From assembly GCA_021462855.1 (NCBI GenBank), contig JAJTXQ010000049.1, forward strand, positions 216,743-280,742: 64,000 nucleotides of DNA, read 5' to 3'. Numbering within the stretch: position 1 is the stretch's first letter; each line of letters starts with the position of its first letter. Origin of the DNA: Dehalococcoidia bacterium. GTDB taxonomy: Bacteria; Chloroflexota; Dehalococcoidia; DSTF01; JACRBR01. Shown here one piece after another: positions 17,913 through 27,751 of this stretch. Made by a program: the position numbers and the translations under genes. A model generated the notes under the pieces. That model was not told the DNA's origin and ran no database searches. It saw only the letters and a list, made by a program, of their open reading frames with translations.

Positions 17913-18836
17913 ATGGACCCTCTCGCACTGATTACCTCGCTGGTTATCGCGGGCGCCGTGCTGGCGTTCTTCCTGGGATTCGCCGGACAGCGTGACCGCG
18001 GCGCGGTCGTCGCGCGCCAGCGGCTCGAGTCGTTCAAGCGCGGGGCTGCCGAGCCCGGGGCGCCCGACGAACGGGCGGGCGTGGGCACGCGCGTCATCGG
18101 GCCGGCGCTCCGCGGCGCCACGCGCACGCTGGGAAATCTGCTGCCGAAGTCCATGCTCAGCGGCGTGGAGCGCAAGCTCATTACCGCCGGGGAGCCGATG
18201 ACGATCAGCGGCTTCCTGACGATGCTCCTGCTCACGAGCACGGGGTCGGTGGGGTTCGGCTTCCTGATCGTGATCGCGATGGGCGGCACGTTCGGCGCCA
18301 TGCAGATCGGCGTGATGTGCATGCTCGCGGCGATCGGCTTCTACCTGCCGTTCTACATCGTCGCGTCGCGGGCGCGGCAGCGGCAATCGGCGATCATCAA
18401 GTCGTTGCCGGACGCGTTCGACCTGATCACGACGTGTGTCGAAGCGGGGCTCGGCCTGGACGCCGCGCTCTCGCGCGTGGCCGAGAAGGTCCAGGGTCCG
18501 TTCTCCGACGAGCTCTCGCGCTCGCTGCGCGATGTCGCGCTCGGGAAGTCGCGCAAGGAAGCGCTGAAGGAGCTTGGCGAGCGCACCCAGGTGCCGGACC
18601 TGATCCAGTTCACCAACGCCGTGATCCAGGCCGAGACGATGGGCTCATCGGTCGGCCAGGTGCTGCGCGTGCAGGCGGACCAGCTCCGCGTGCGGCGCCG
18701 CCAGCGCGCCGAGGAACAGGCGTACAAGGCGCCGGTGAAGATGCTCTTTCCGCTGGTGCTGTGCATTTTCCCGACGCTGTTCATCGTCATCCTGGGCCCG
18801 GCGGCGATCACGATCATGCAGGGCTTCCCGACGTAG
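17913..18836 (+). CDS. tadC: Tad inner-membrane platform protein TadC
   Basis: A 307-residue second type II secretion F-domain protein. It has an N-terminal helix, a helix pair near 95-150 and a C-terminal helix ending GPAAITIMQGFPT. The F domain shows IIKSLPDAFDLITTCVEAGL and LIQFTNAVIQAETMGSSVGQ. It is the last gene of the visible Tad operon. No Flp pilin, TadE/TadF pseudopilin, prepilin peptidase or secretin is nearby; an outer-membrane secretin would not be expected in a monoderm. Confidence 0.92.
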   Translation: MDPLALITSLVIAGAVLAFFLGFAGQRDRGAVVARQRLESFKRGAAEPGAPDERAGVGTRVIGPALRGATRTLGNLLPKSMLSGVERKLITAGEPMTISGFLTMLLLTSTGSVGFGFLIVIAMGGTFGAMQIGVMCMLAAIGFYLPFYIVASRARQRQSAIIKSLPDAFDLITTCVEAGLGLDAALSRVAEKVQGPFSDELSRSLRDVALGKSRKEALKELGERTQVPDLIQFTNAVIQAETMGSSVGQVLRVQADQLRVRRRQRAEEQAYKAPVKMLFPLVLCIFPTLFIVILGPAAITIMQGFPT

Positions 18837-18861
18837 CCCGGCCTGGTGCGGACATGAGGAG

Positions 18862-18891
18862 ATCCGTGGCTCCTTCGGCGGGGCCACGGAT
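18862..18891 (+). terminator. Terminator of the Tad operon
   Basis: ATCCGTGGC (18862-18870) pairs perfectly with GCCACGGAT (18883-18891) around a 12-base loop and is followed by TTCGTTTGT. It lies 26 bases after the tadC stop. Confidence 0.75.
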
Positions 18892-18973
18892 TTCGTTTGT
18901 ACGCCGGCGGCCGCGCCCTGCTTGGCGCGTGCCGTGCCGGCGCGCACGATTCTGTGTCACCCTTGTGGACTCG

Positions 18974-19216
18974 ATGGTTACCTCAATACCCGGGTTGTGG
19001 CAGCGGATCGGCGTCGTGGCGCGGCGTATTGCCGGCGTCGTGGTGCTGATCGCGGTCGTGCGGATCGGCGCCGGGCTTGCGGTCATCGCGCTGTTCGACC
19101 GCGACGCCGTGGCGTGGGGTCCCGAGGTGACGGCGATCGTCGTCGCGGCGGTCGCCGTGCCGGTGCTCGTCGCGCTGGCGGTGCGGCGATGGTCGCCGCG
19201 GCGGCGCGTTAGCTGA
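18974..19216 (+). CDS. Small two-helix membrane protein of unknown function
   Basis: An 80-residue open frame with two hydrophobic segments ([22 protein letters not shown] and [19 protein letters not shown]) separated by an acidic loop, ending in a basic tail. It resembles no family I know. The ribosome site is weak and the end overlaps the stop of the convergent slipin gene by 8 bases, so it could be spurious. Its hydrophobic pattern with charged flanks is the main argument that it is real. Confidence 0.4.
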   Translation: MVTSIPGLWQRIGVVARRIAGVVVLIAVVRIGAGLAVIALFDRDAVAWGPEVTAIVVAAVAVPVLVALAVRRWSPRRRVS

Positions 19217-20141
19217 CGGTGCCCTCGCGCGGCACGTCGCGCGGCGCCGTCTCCGGGGCCGGCCCGACGTGGATGCGCGGGCGGTCGCCGCCGCCGCCTC
19301 CGCCGTTCTGCGCCAGGCCCGTGGCGAACATCTGGATCAGGTCGATCGGCACGGGAAAGACGATCGTGCTGTTCTTCTCCGTGGCGACTTCGGACAGCGT
19401 CTGCAGGAAGCGGAGCTGCAGCGTTGCCGGCTCCGTGGCCATGATGCGGCCGGCCTCCGCGAGCCGCTCCGACGCCTGCAGTTCGCCCTCGGCGTTGATC
19501 ACCTTCGCGCGGCGCTCGCGTTCGGCCTCGGCCTGGCGCGCCATCGCGCGCTGCATGCCCTGCGGCAGCTCGACGTCCTTCACTTCGACCGTCGAGACCT
19601 TCACGCCCCACGGCTCGGTCTGCTCGTCGATGATCTGCTGCAGCTTGGCGTTGATCTGCTCGCGCTCGGAGAGCAATTCGTCGAGGTCGGACTGGCCGAG
19701 CACGCTGCGAAGCGTGGTCTGCGAGATCTGCGACGTCGCGCGGAAGTGGTCGAGCACCCGCGTCACGGAGTCCTCCGGGTTGACGACGCGGAAGTAGATG
19801 ACGGCGTTGACCTTCACGGTGACGTTGTCGCGGGTGATGCACTCCTGGCTCGGCACGTCCATGGTCACCGTGCGGAGGTCGACGGTCACCATCCGGTCGA
19901 CGATGGGCAGGATGACGAACAGCCCCGGGCCGCGCGCGCCGACGAGGCGGCCGAGGCGGAAGATCACGCCGCGCTCGTACTCGGCGACGATCTTCACCGA
20001 GTAGAACCAGACCAGGAATCCCCACGGCGGGATCAGCAGGAAGAACGCGAAGGCGGTGAGGAGCCAGCGGACGATCGCGGCGAGGCCGCCCTCGTCGGCT
20101 GCGCGCGGGTCGCGTTGCTCGGGCGGGGTTTCGATGGTCAC
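19209..20141 (-). CDS. SPFH/Band 7 protein (slipin, stomatin-like)
   Basis: A 310-residue membrane-microdomain protein. One hydrophobic hairpin ([21 protein letters not shown], about 27-48) anchors it, followed by the Band 7 domain ([33 protein letters not shown]) and a coiled, charged region ([20 protein letters not shown]). The tail is Gly-rich. Slipins often pair with an NfeD protease partner, but none is adjacent. The start is GTG 20141 with AAGGAG seven bases upstream. Confidence 0.92.
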   Translation of the reverse strand: MTIETPPEQRDPRAADEGGLAAIVRWLLTAFAFFLLIPPWGFLVWFYSVKIVAEYERGVIFRLGRLVGARGPGLFVILPIVDRMVTVDLRTVTMDVPSQECITRDNVTVKVNAVIYFRVVNPEDSVTRVLDHFRATSQISQTTLRSVLGQSDLDELLSEREQINAKLQQIIDEQTEPWGVKVSTVEVKDVELPQGMQRAMARQAEAERERRAKVINAEGELQASERLAEAGRIMATEPATLQLRFLQTLSEVATEKNSTIVFPVPIDLIQMFATGLAQNGGGGGGDRPRIHVGPAPETAPRDVPREGTVS

Positions 20142-20266
20142 GGCTGTGCTCCTTCGTTGCCGCGTCGCCTATTGCGTGCGCGCGTTGTATTCTACGCCAC
20201 CGGCGCCGTGCCGTTCACGTCAGGGCGCAGGGACTGGCAGAAGCACGACGCGAGAGGAGCGCCGGC

Positions 20267-21130
20267 ATGCTCGAGCACGTGGACCGCATGCAGATCGCCG
20301 TCACCGACCGCGCGGCGGCGGCGCAGACGTACATCGACGCGTTCGGCGCGGTGGTGGTGCGCGACGACGAGGTGCGCGCGCTCGGCGCGAAGCGCCGCGT
20401 GGTGCACGCGGGCACGAGCGAGTTCGAGCTGCTCGAACCGTCGGGCGATGGGCCGGTGCGCGACTACGTCTCGGCGTGGGGCGAAGGCCTGTTCGCCGCC
20501 GGCTTCTCGACGAACGATGTCGATGCGCTGGCGCGGCGACTCGACGCGAAAGGCGTGGCGTACACCGCCGAGGGCGGGCAGCTGCACATCGCGCCGGACC
20601 AGACGCCGGGGCTGCGGATGGTGATCTCCGCCGAGGCCGCGCGGCCGATGCACGGGCTCATCCGCTACCTGTACGAGGCGACGAACCTGATCGACGATCA
20701 TGCGGCTTGCGCCGCGTTCTACGCCGACCGCTTCGGGCTCGATGCCTCGCGCTTTGTGCCGATCACGAGCAAGGCGTACGGCTACACCGGCCAGCTGACG
20801 ATGTTCAACCCGCCCGAGCGGCTCGACCGCATCGAGCTGTCGCAGATCACCGACTGGGAGAAGGCGATGGGCCGCTTCATGAAGCGGCGCGGCGGGCAGA
20901 CGCTGTACATGTGCTACATCGAAGCGGAGGAGATCATGCCGATCGCCGAGCGCCTCGACGCGCGCGGGATGCGGTACGCGGGCCGCGACCCGAAGGATCC
21001 GCACCCCGCCGGCATCTTCATCCACCCGGCGACGTTCCACGGCGTGTTGATGGGCTGCAGCCGCACGAACCTCGCGTGGAGCTGGTCAGGCCGTCCGGAC
21101 CTTGCGGGCGCGGACGCGCCGGCGCACTAA
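20267..21130 (+). CDS. Two-domain VOC-superfamily protein (glyoxalase/dioxygenase fold)
   Basis: A 287-residue protein with two vicinal-oxygen-chelate modules: residues 3-125 (HVDRMQIAVTDRAAAAQTYI) and 130-270 (ATNLIDDHAACAAFYADRFG). The first module resembles methylmalonyl-CoA epimerase in FELLEPSGDGPV and GEGLF. However, the epimerase His pair after GEGL is replaced by Phe-Ala, and the second module has Thr where a metal-binding His is usual. Activity is therefore uncertain. It stands alone, with its end overlapping the convergent biotin ligase gene by four bases. Confidence 0.75.
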   Translation: MLEHVDRMQIAVTDRAAAAQTYIDAFGAVVVRDDEVRALGAKRRVVHAGTSEFELLEPSGDGPVRDYVSAWGEGLFAAGFSTNDVDALARRLDAKGVAYTAEGGQLHIAPDQTPGLRMVISAEAARPMHGLIRYLYEATNLIDDHAACAAFYADRFGLDASRFVPITSKAYGYTGQLTMFNPPERLDRIELSQITDWEKAMGRFMKRRGGQTLYMCYIEAEEIMPIAERLDARGMRYAGRDPKDPHPAGIFIHPATFHGVLMGCSRTNLAWSWSGRPDLAGADAPAH

Positions 21131-21903
21131 CGCCGCAGCGTGACGTCGCCCGCCTCGACGGTGACGCGGGCGCCGGCGGGCGTGCGGATGATCAGTGAGC
21201 CGTCATCATCGACGTCCTCGGCGACGCCCTCGACGCTGCCGGCTGGCGTCGTGGCGGTGACCTCGCGCCCGAGCGTGATCAGGCGGTCGCGCCAGCGCGC
21301 GCGGATGTCGTCGCCGGCGTCCGCGGCGGCGTACAGGTCCTCGAACGCGCGCAGGTACGCGGCGAGGATCGCCTCGCGGTCGCCGTCGCGGCCAAGCTCG
21401 GCACGCACACTGGTGGCGATGTCGCGTATCTCGGCGTGTCCGCGCGGGTCGAAGTTCACGTTGATCCCGGCGCCGACGAGCACGACGGCCGCGCCGCCGC
21501 TGGAGAGTGTCTCAATGAGCACGCCCGCAAGCTTCTTTTCGTCGCCCGCGAGCACGTCGTTCGGCCACTTGAGCGCGCAGCGCACGCCCGCCGCCTCGAC
21601 CGCGGCGGCGATGGCGAGCGGCGCGATCATCGCGATTGCGCGCATGACGGGCGCGCGCGGGCGCAGCACGAGCGTTGACGCGAGGTTGGCCGCCGGCGGC
21701 GTGATCCAGCCGCGACCGAGGCGGCCGCGTCCGGCGGTCTGCTCGTCGGCGAGGGCGAGCGTGCCCTCCGGCGCCCCGTGCATCGCCGCGTCGCGTGCGA
21801 TGTCCATCGTCGACGTGGTGGTAGCCTCGAACATCAGGTTCTGGCCGAACGAGCGTGTCTGCAGCAGCGCGTTGAAGCGCGTGAGGTCGAACGGGGCGTT
21901 CAT
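21127..21903 (-). CDS. birA: Biotin--[acetyl-CoA carboxylase] ligase
   Basis: A 258-residue enzyme that activates biotin as biotinyl-AMP and attaches it to biotin-carrier proteins. The catalytic GRGRLGR loop, KWPNDVL and GVLIETL are all present, followed by the C-terminal SH3-like domain. The N-terminal helix-turn-helix of the E. coli repressor type is absent, so this is a ligase only. A TACAAT element on the minus strand (21915-21910) ends six bases before the ATG, suggesting a leaderless mRNA. Confidence 0.93.
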   Translation of the reverse strand: MNAPFDLTRFNALLQTRSFGQNLMFEATTTSTMDIARDAAMHGAPEGTLALADEQTAGRGRLGRGWITPPAANLASTLVLRPRAPVMRAIAMIAPLAIAAAVEAAGVRCALKWPNDVLAGDEKKLAGVLIETLSSGGAAVVLVGAGINVNFDPRGHAEIRDIATSVRAELGRDGDREAILAAYLRAFEDLYAAADAGDDIRARWRDRLITLGREVTATTPAGSVEGVAEDVDDDGSLIIRTPAGARVTVEAGDVTLRR

Positions 21904-22040
21904 TCGACGATTGTAGCCGTGACGCGCGCAGGACGCACCGGCGAATGACGCATCGAGCCGGGCTCGTGGCACACGGCCGAGGTCGCGCAGCGCCTTACGA
22001 GGAGCTGCTCGGCGCGCCGGGACGCGGCGGGGAGCGGGGG

Positions 22041-23876
<1,836 letters not shown>

Positions 23877-23921
23877 GCGCCTGCATCGTATCAGGCGGGG
23901 TGTGGAGTCACACGGCGGCGG

Positions 23922-24686
23922 TCAGGCGGTGCGGCTGCGCAGCGCGAGCGCGACGAGCCCGCCGGTGAATGCGCCAAGTCCGGCGATCGCCCCGAACGCG
24001 GCGGCGAGCGAGCCGGCGTCCCAGCCATCGAGCACCAGGCCGCGCATGCCTTCGAGCACGTAGGTCACGGGGTTGATCGTCGCGAGGAACTCGAGCCAGC
24101 CGGCGAAGATCTCCTTCGGCGCGAACGCCGGCGAAAGGAAGAGCAGGGGGAAGAACAGGAGGAAGCCGGTCTGCGCCGCCTGTGCGCTGCCGGTCTTCAG
24201 CGCGATCGCCACGCCGATGCAGGCGTAGGTCAGGCCGAAGAGCCCGCTCATGAACAACAGCACGACGATGCCGAGCGGCCCCGACTCCATGCCCGACCCG
24301 GCGATGATGCCGACGAGGACGATCGCCGCCGTCAGCACGGTGACGCGGATCCCGTCGGCGGCGAGCCGCCCGAGCACGAGCGACAGCCGCGGCGTCGGCG
24401 TGAGCAGCAACTTGTCGAAGTAGCCGCGCTCGATGTCCGTGGTCATTCCGAGGCCGGATGCGCCCGCCGCGCCGGCGGCCGCCTGCAGGATGGCCACCGG
24501 CATTTGGAACGCCGTGTAGTTCTCGACGCCGAACGCGCGGCCGGCGACGTTGCCGATCGCGCCGACGGTGACCGCGAAGAAGAACATCGGGATGAAGATG
24601 TTCGTGATCTCGAACACCGGCTGGCGGATCGTCTCGCGCAGCGCGCGAAGCGTGAGCCACCAGGTGTCGGCGATGAGCCTGGTCAT
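23922..24686 (-). CDS. ABC-2 type transporter permease (DrrB-like)
   Basis: A 254-residue integral membrane protein with six predicted helices and the ABC-2 layout of drug, lipid or polysaccharide exporters. The N-terminus (TWWLTLRALRETIRQPVFEI) is the cytoplasmic amphipathic start typical of DrrB-like permeases, and NPVTYVLEGMRGLVLDG lies near the C-terminus. Its ATG overlaps the stop of the ATPase gene by four bases, so the two are translated together. The substrate cannot be inferred. Confidence 0.9.
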   Translation of the reverse strand: MTRLIADTWWLTLRALRETIRQPVFEITNIFIPMFFFAVTVGAIGNVAGRAFGVENYTAFQMPVAILQAAAGAAGASGLGMTTDIERGYFDKLLLTPTPRLSLVLGRLAADGIRVTVLTAAIVLVGIIAGSGMESGPLGIVVLLFMSGLFGLTYACIGVAIALKTGSAQAAQTGFLLFFPLLFLSPAFAPKEIFAGWLEFLATINPVTYVLEGMRGLVLDGWDAGSLAAAFGAIAGLGAFTGGLVALALRSRTA

Positions 24687-25669
24687 GGTTTCCTCCCGCC
24701 CACGGGCTGCGGCACGGCGTGATCTTCTTCGAGGTGATGGCCGGTGGCGCGCAGGAACACATCGTCAAGCGTGGGCTGGGCGACCGACACCTCGCGCGCG
24801 CGCATGCCAGCCTCGTTGAGCATCAGCACGATGCGGGCGACGGCGGCGGCGCCATCGGGCACGTAGACGATCAGCGTGTCGGCGACGGTGCGCGTGTCGC
24901 CGACGCCTTCGAGCCGGCGGATCACGGCGGCCGCCCGATCGAGCTCGGCATCGCTGCCATCGAGCGCCACCGTCACGCGGTCGTTGCCGATACTCGCTTT
25001 GAGCGCGGCCGGCGACCCCTGCGCGACGATGCACCCGGCGTCCATGATGGCGACGTCGTCGGCGAGGCGGTCGGCTTCTTCCAGGTACTGGGTGGTGAGG
25101 AAGAATGTCACGCCCTCGTTCTGGTTCAGCTCGCGGACGTAGCGCCAGATCGCCTCGCGGCTGATCGGGTCAAGGCCGGTGGTGGGCTCGTCGAGGAACA
25201 CCACCTTCGGGCGATGGACGAGGGCGGCGGCGAGGTCGAGGCGCCGCTGCATGCCGCCGGAGTACGTCTTGATGGCGCGGTCGGCGGCGTCCTCGAGGTC
25301 GACGACGCGCAGCAGCTGTTGCACGCGCGCCGCCAGGTCGCGCGGCTGCACGCCGTAGAGGCGCGCCTGCAGCGTCAACAGCTCGCGCCCCGTCTGGAGG
25401 TCGTCGAGCCCGGCCTCCTGCAGCGCGACGCCGATGGCGTGGCGGACCTGCGCCGCCTGCCGCGCCACGTCGAGCCCGGCGACGCGCGCCGTGCCGGCGG
25501 TCGGGCGGAGCAGCGTCGTCAGCATGCGGACAGTCGTCGTCTTGCCGGAACCGTTTTGGCCAAGGAAGCCGAAGATGGCGCCGTCGCCGATCGCCAGGTC
25601 GATGCCGTCGACGGCGCGGATATCCGGCGCGAAGTGCTTCTGGAGCCCCTCGGCGAAAATCGCGGTCAG
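24683..25669 (-). CDS. ABC transporter ATPase (DrrA-like), apparent CTG start
   Basis: The ATPase partner of the downstream permease, 328 residues. The first ATG in frame (25525) lies after the Walker A and would give a broken protein. The frame stays open upstream and encodes AVDGIDLAIGDGAIFGFLG followed by QNGSGKTTT, the complete P-loop. No ATG, GTG or TTG occurs in that stretch. A CTG at 25669, five bases after GGGGAGG, gives a normal N-terminus, so initiation at CTG is inferred. The signature YSGGMQRRL, Walker B VVFLDEPTTGLDP and the DrrA-type C-terminal domain are present. Confidence 0.85.
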   Translation of the reverse strand: MTAIFAEGLQKHFAPDIRAVDGIDLAIGDGAIFGFLGQNGSGKTTTVRMLTTLLRPTAGTARVAGLDVARQAAQVRHAIGVALQEAGLDDLQTGRELLTLQARLYGVQPRDLAARVQQLLRVVDLEDAADRAIKTYSGGMQRRLDLAAALVHRPKVVFLDEPTTGLDPISREAIWRYVRELNQNEGVTFFLTTQYLEEADRLADDVAIMDAGCIVAQGSPAALKASIGNDRVTVALDGSDAELDRAAAVIRRLEGVGDTRTVADTLIVYVPDGAAAVARIVLMLNEAGMRAREVSVAQPTLDDVFLRATGHHLEEDHAVPQPVGGRKP

Positions 25670-25793
25670 AGCGTCCTCCCCTGCGGCCGTATGGGCGCGG
25701 CGGCGTCTCAGTCTACCGGCCGGACGCCGTCACGCCGCACGGGCGCGATTGCGGGATCCGCAACGGCGCCCGGATCTTGGGGATCACCCTGTC

Positions 25794-25823
25794 TTGAAAC
25801 TGGCCCGGCGAGTTCCGTATACT
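25794..25823 (+). promoter_or_regulatory. Sigma-70-type promoter of the nusA-infB operon
   Basis: TTGAAA (25794-25799), an 18-base spacer and TATACT (25818-25823) form one of the clearest promoters in the window. Transcription would start near 25830 and give a leader of about 65 bases. Confidence 0.75.
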
Positions 25824-25854
25824 GGCGACGAACTCTGAAGATTCCGATTCAGAA

Positions 25855-25876
25855 GTGGGCCTGCGCCCACTTTTTT
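25855..25876 (+). terminator. Attenuator-like intrinsic terminator in the nusA leader
   Basis: GTGGGC (25855-25860) pairs with GCCCAC (25865-25870) around CTGC and is followed by six T residues. It lies after the promoter and 18 bases before the nusA ATG, so it must be read through for expression. Similar short terminators occur in rimP-nusA leaders of other bacteria and may let NusA levels control the operon. Confidence 0.75.
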
Positions 25877-25894
25877 GTTCGCTACAGGGGTGCG

Positions 25895-27436
25895 ATGAAG
25901 AGCGAGTTCATTACGGCGATCACGGCGCTTGCCGCCGAGAAGAACCTGCCGAGGGATGTGGTACTCGAGGCGGTCGAAGTTGCGCTTGCGTCGGCGTACA
26001 AAAAGGACAACCTCGCGCAGTCGAACGTGGTGGTGAAGATCAGCCCGGACGACGGCTCGGTGCACGTCTACACGCAGAAGGACGTCGTCGAAGAAGTCGA
26101 GGACGACAAGGTGCAGATGACCGTCGACGAGGCGCGCCCGTACAAGCCGGACGCGCGCATCGGCGACACGCTGCTGTTCGACGCGACGCCGGCCAACGCC
26201 GGGCGCATCGCCGCGCAGACGGCGAAGCAGGTCGTGCTGCAGCGCCTGCGCGAAGCCGAGCGCGAGGTGGTGTACGAGGAGTACTCCGGCAAGGAGAGCG
26301 ACATCGTCTCCGGCCTGGTGCAGCGGCTCGAAGGACGCAACGTCATCATCGACCTGGGGCGGACGGAGGGCGTGCTGCCGCCGGCTGAGCAGGTGCGCGC
26401 CGAGCACTACCGCGCCGGCCAGCGGCTGAAGGTGCTGCTCGTCGAGGTGTCGAAGGCGACGAAGGGGCCGCAGATCCTCGTCTCGCGCACGCACAAGGAC
26501 CTGTTGCGCCGCCTGTTCGAGCTCGAAGTGCCGGAGATCTTCAAGGGCATCGTCGAGATCAAGTCGATCGCGCGGGAGGCGGGGTATCGCTCGAAGGTCG
26601 CGGTATGGTCGCGGCAGGAGGGCGTCGATCCGGTCGGCGCGTGCGTGGGGATGCGCGGGATCCGCATCCAGAACGTGGTGAATGAGCTTAACGGCGAGCG
26701 CATCGACGTCGTGCAATGGGACCCGGAGCCGTCGCGGTTCGTGGCGAACGCGCTCAGCCCGGCGCAGGTCGTCAGCGTCTTCACGCACGAGGAGGAGAAC
26801 ACCGCGGAGGTCGTGGTGCCGGACCGGCAGTTGTCGCTCGCGATCGGCAAGGAAGGGCAGAACGCGCGGCTGGCGGCGAAGCTCACCGGCTGGCGCATCG
26901 ACATCAAGAGCCAGAGCGCCTACGAGGAGGAGCTCGCGGCCAAGGGCATCACGCCGGAGCAGGCGGCGGCGTCGCTGCGCGAGGAGCAGCTGCGGCGCTC
27001 GCGCGAGGCAGCTGCGGCGGCCGCGGAACAGGCCCGCGTGGCCGCGGCGTCGCGCCCGCTGACGCCCGAGGAGGAGGTCGCGCTCCAATACGCCGAGACA
27101 GACGCAGAGACCGCGGTCGGGGAGGTGGCGCCGGAACCGGCGGCCGCGGCCGCGACCACGGCGGCTCCGCCGACGCCCGAGCCCGCGGCGCCCGGCGTCA
27201 AGCCGGCCATCCGGTTCGCCGAGGAGCTCGTGCGGCCACCGCTCGAGGATCTGCGCCCGGGCGTGAAGAAGAAGGCGAGCAGCGGCGGGACGCCCGGCCG
27301 CCGCCGCGACGAAGAGGAGCGGGAGCGCGCCGCCGCCGCGAAGCGCGCCAAGGGAGGCGGCGGCTCGAAGCGCATCCTGCCGGACATGGACGAAGAAGAC
27401 GAAGACGGGCAAGACGAGTACAGCGACCCTATCTAG
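25895..27436 (+). CDS. nusA: Transcription termination/antitermination factor NusA
   Basis: A 513-residue NusA. The N-terminal polymerase-binding domain (residues 1-125), an S1 domain (IVSGLVQRLEGRNVIIDLG, about 135-200) and two KH domains (VGACVGMRGIRIQNVVNELN; LSLAIGKEGQNARLAAKL, to about 345) are intact. The last 165 residues are a low-complexity Ala/Glu/Pro/Arg-rich tail instead of the acidic repeats of Proteobacteria. It is the first gene of its operon; rimP, usually upstream, is absent here. ATG 25895 starts the conserved KSEFITAITALAAEKNL. Confidence 0.97.
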   Translation: MKSEFITAITALAAEKNLPRDVVLEAVEVALASAYKKDNLAQSNVVVKISPDDGSVHVYTQKDVVEEVEDDKVQMTVDEARPYKPDARIGDTLLFDATPANAGRIAAQTAKQVVLQRLREAEREVVYEEYSGKESDIVSGLVQRLEGRNVIIDLGRTEGVLPPAEQVRAEHYRAGQRLKVLLVEVSKATKGPQILVSRTHKDLLRRLFELEVPEIFKGIVEIKSIAREAGYRSKVAVWSRQEGVDPVGACVGMRGIRIQNVVNELNGERIDVVQWDPEPSRFVANALSPAQVVSVFTHEEENTAEVVVPDRQLSLAIGKEGQNARLAAKLTGWRIDIKSQSAYEEELAAKGITPEQAAASLREEQLRRSREAAAAAAEQARVAAASRPLTPEEEVALQYAETDAETAVGEVAPEPAAAAATTAAPPTPEPAAPGVKPAIRFAEELVRPPLEDLRPGVKKKASSGGTPGRRRDEEERERAAAAKRAKGGGGSKRILPDMDEEDEDGQDEYSDPI

Positions 27437-27440
27437 TACC

Positions 27441-27740
27441 ATGACAAAGGCAACGTCAGGCGCCCGCCCACGCACCGTGCCGCAGCGCACGTGCATCGCC
27501 TGCAGGAGCACCGAGGCGAAGCGCGCGCTCGTGCGGGTCGTGCGCACGCCGGAAGGCCGCGTCGAGCTGGACCCGACGGGGAAGAAGAACGGCCGCGGCG
27601 CCTACGTGCACGAGCAACGCGCCTGCTGGGACGAGGCGCTGAAGAAGGACCGCCTGGCGCGCGCGCTCAAGGTGCAGGTGCCGGCGCCGGACCTCGCGGA
27701 GCTGAAGGCGCACGCTGAGACGCTGGCCGCAACATCGTGA
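27441..27740 (+). CDS. rnpM: RNase P modulator RnpM (YlxR, DUF448)
   Basis: A 99-residue protein with the DUF448 signature [20 protein letters not shown] and the GRGAYVH element. YlxR proteins bind RNA; the Bacillus subtilis member has been reported to modulate RNase P. The gene sits in its usual place between nusA and infB and starts four bases after the nusA stop, pointing to translational coupling. Confidence 0.92.
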   Translation: MTKATSGARPRTVPQRTCIACRSTEAKRALVRVVRTPEGRVELDPTGKKNGRGAYVHEQRACWDEALKKDRLARALKVQVPAPDLAELKAHAETLAATS

Positions 27741-27751
27741 AACGGGTGTAG

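Noticed and set aside
15561-18386. A 941-codon open frame antisense to the Tad genes.
   Set aside because: It is rich in Arg, His, Asp and Gln with no domain, mirrors the codon bias of cpaF, tadB and tadC, and has no start signals. It is an antisense shadow.
20267-21130. VOC protein considered as methylmalonyl/ethylmalonyl-CoA epimerase for the mutase pathway.
   Set aside because: Metal-binding His positions are replaced in both modules (Phe-Ala after GEGL, Thr in the second domain) and the gene is far from the pathway genes.
24719-25894. A long in-frame extension upstream of nusA that would give a 905-residue protein.
   Set aside because: It runs antisense through the ABC ATPase gene and across the nusA promoter and terminator hairpin; the conserved NusA N-terminus starts at 25895.
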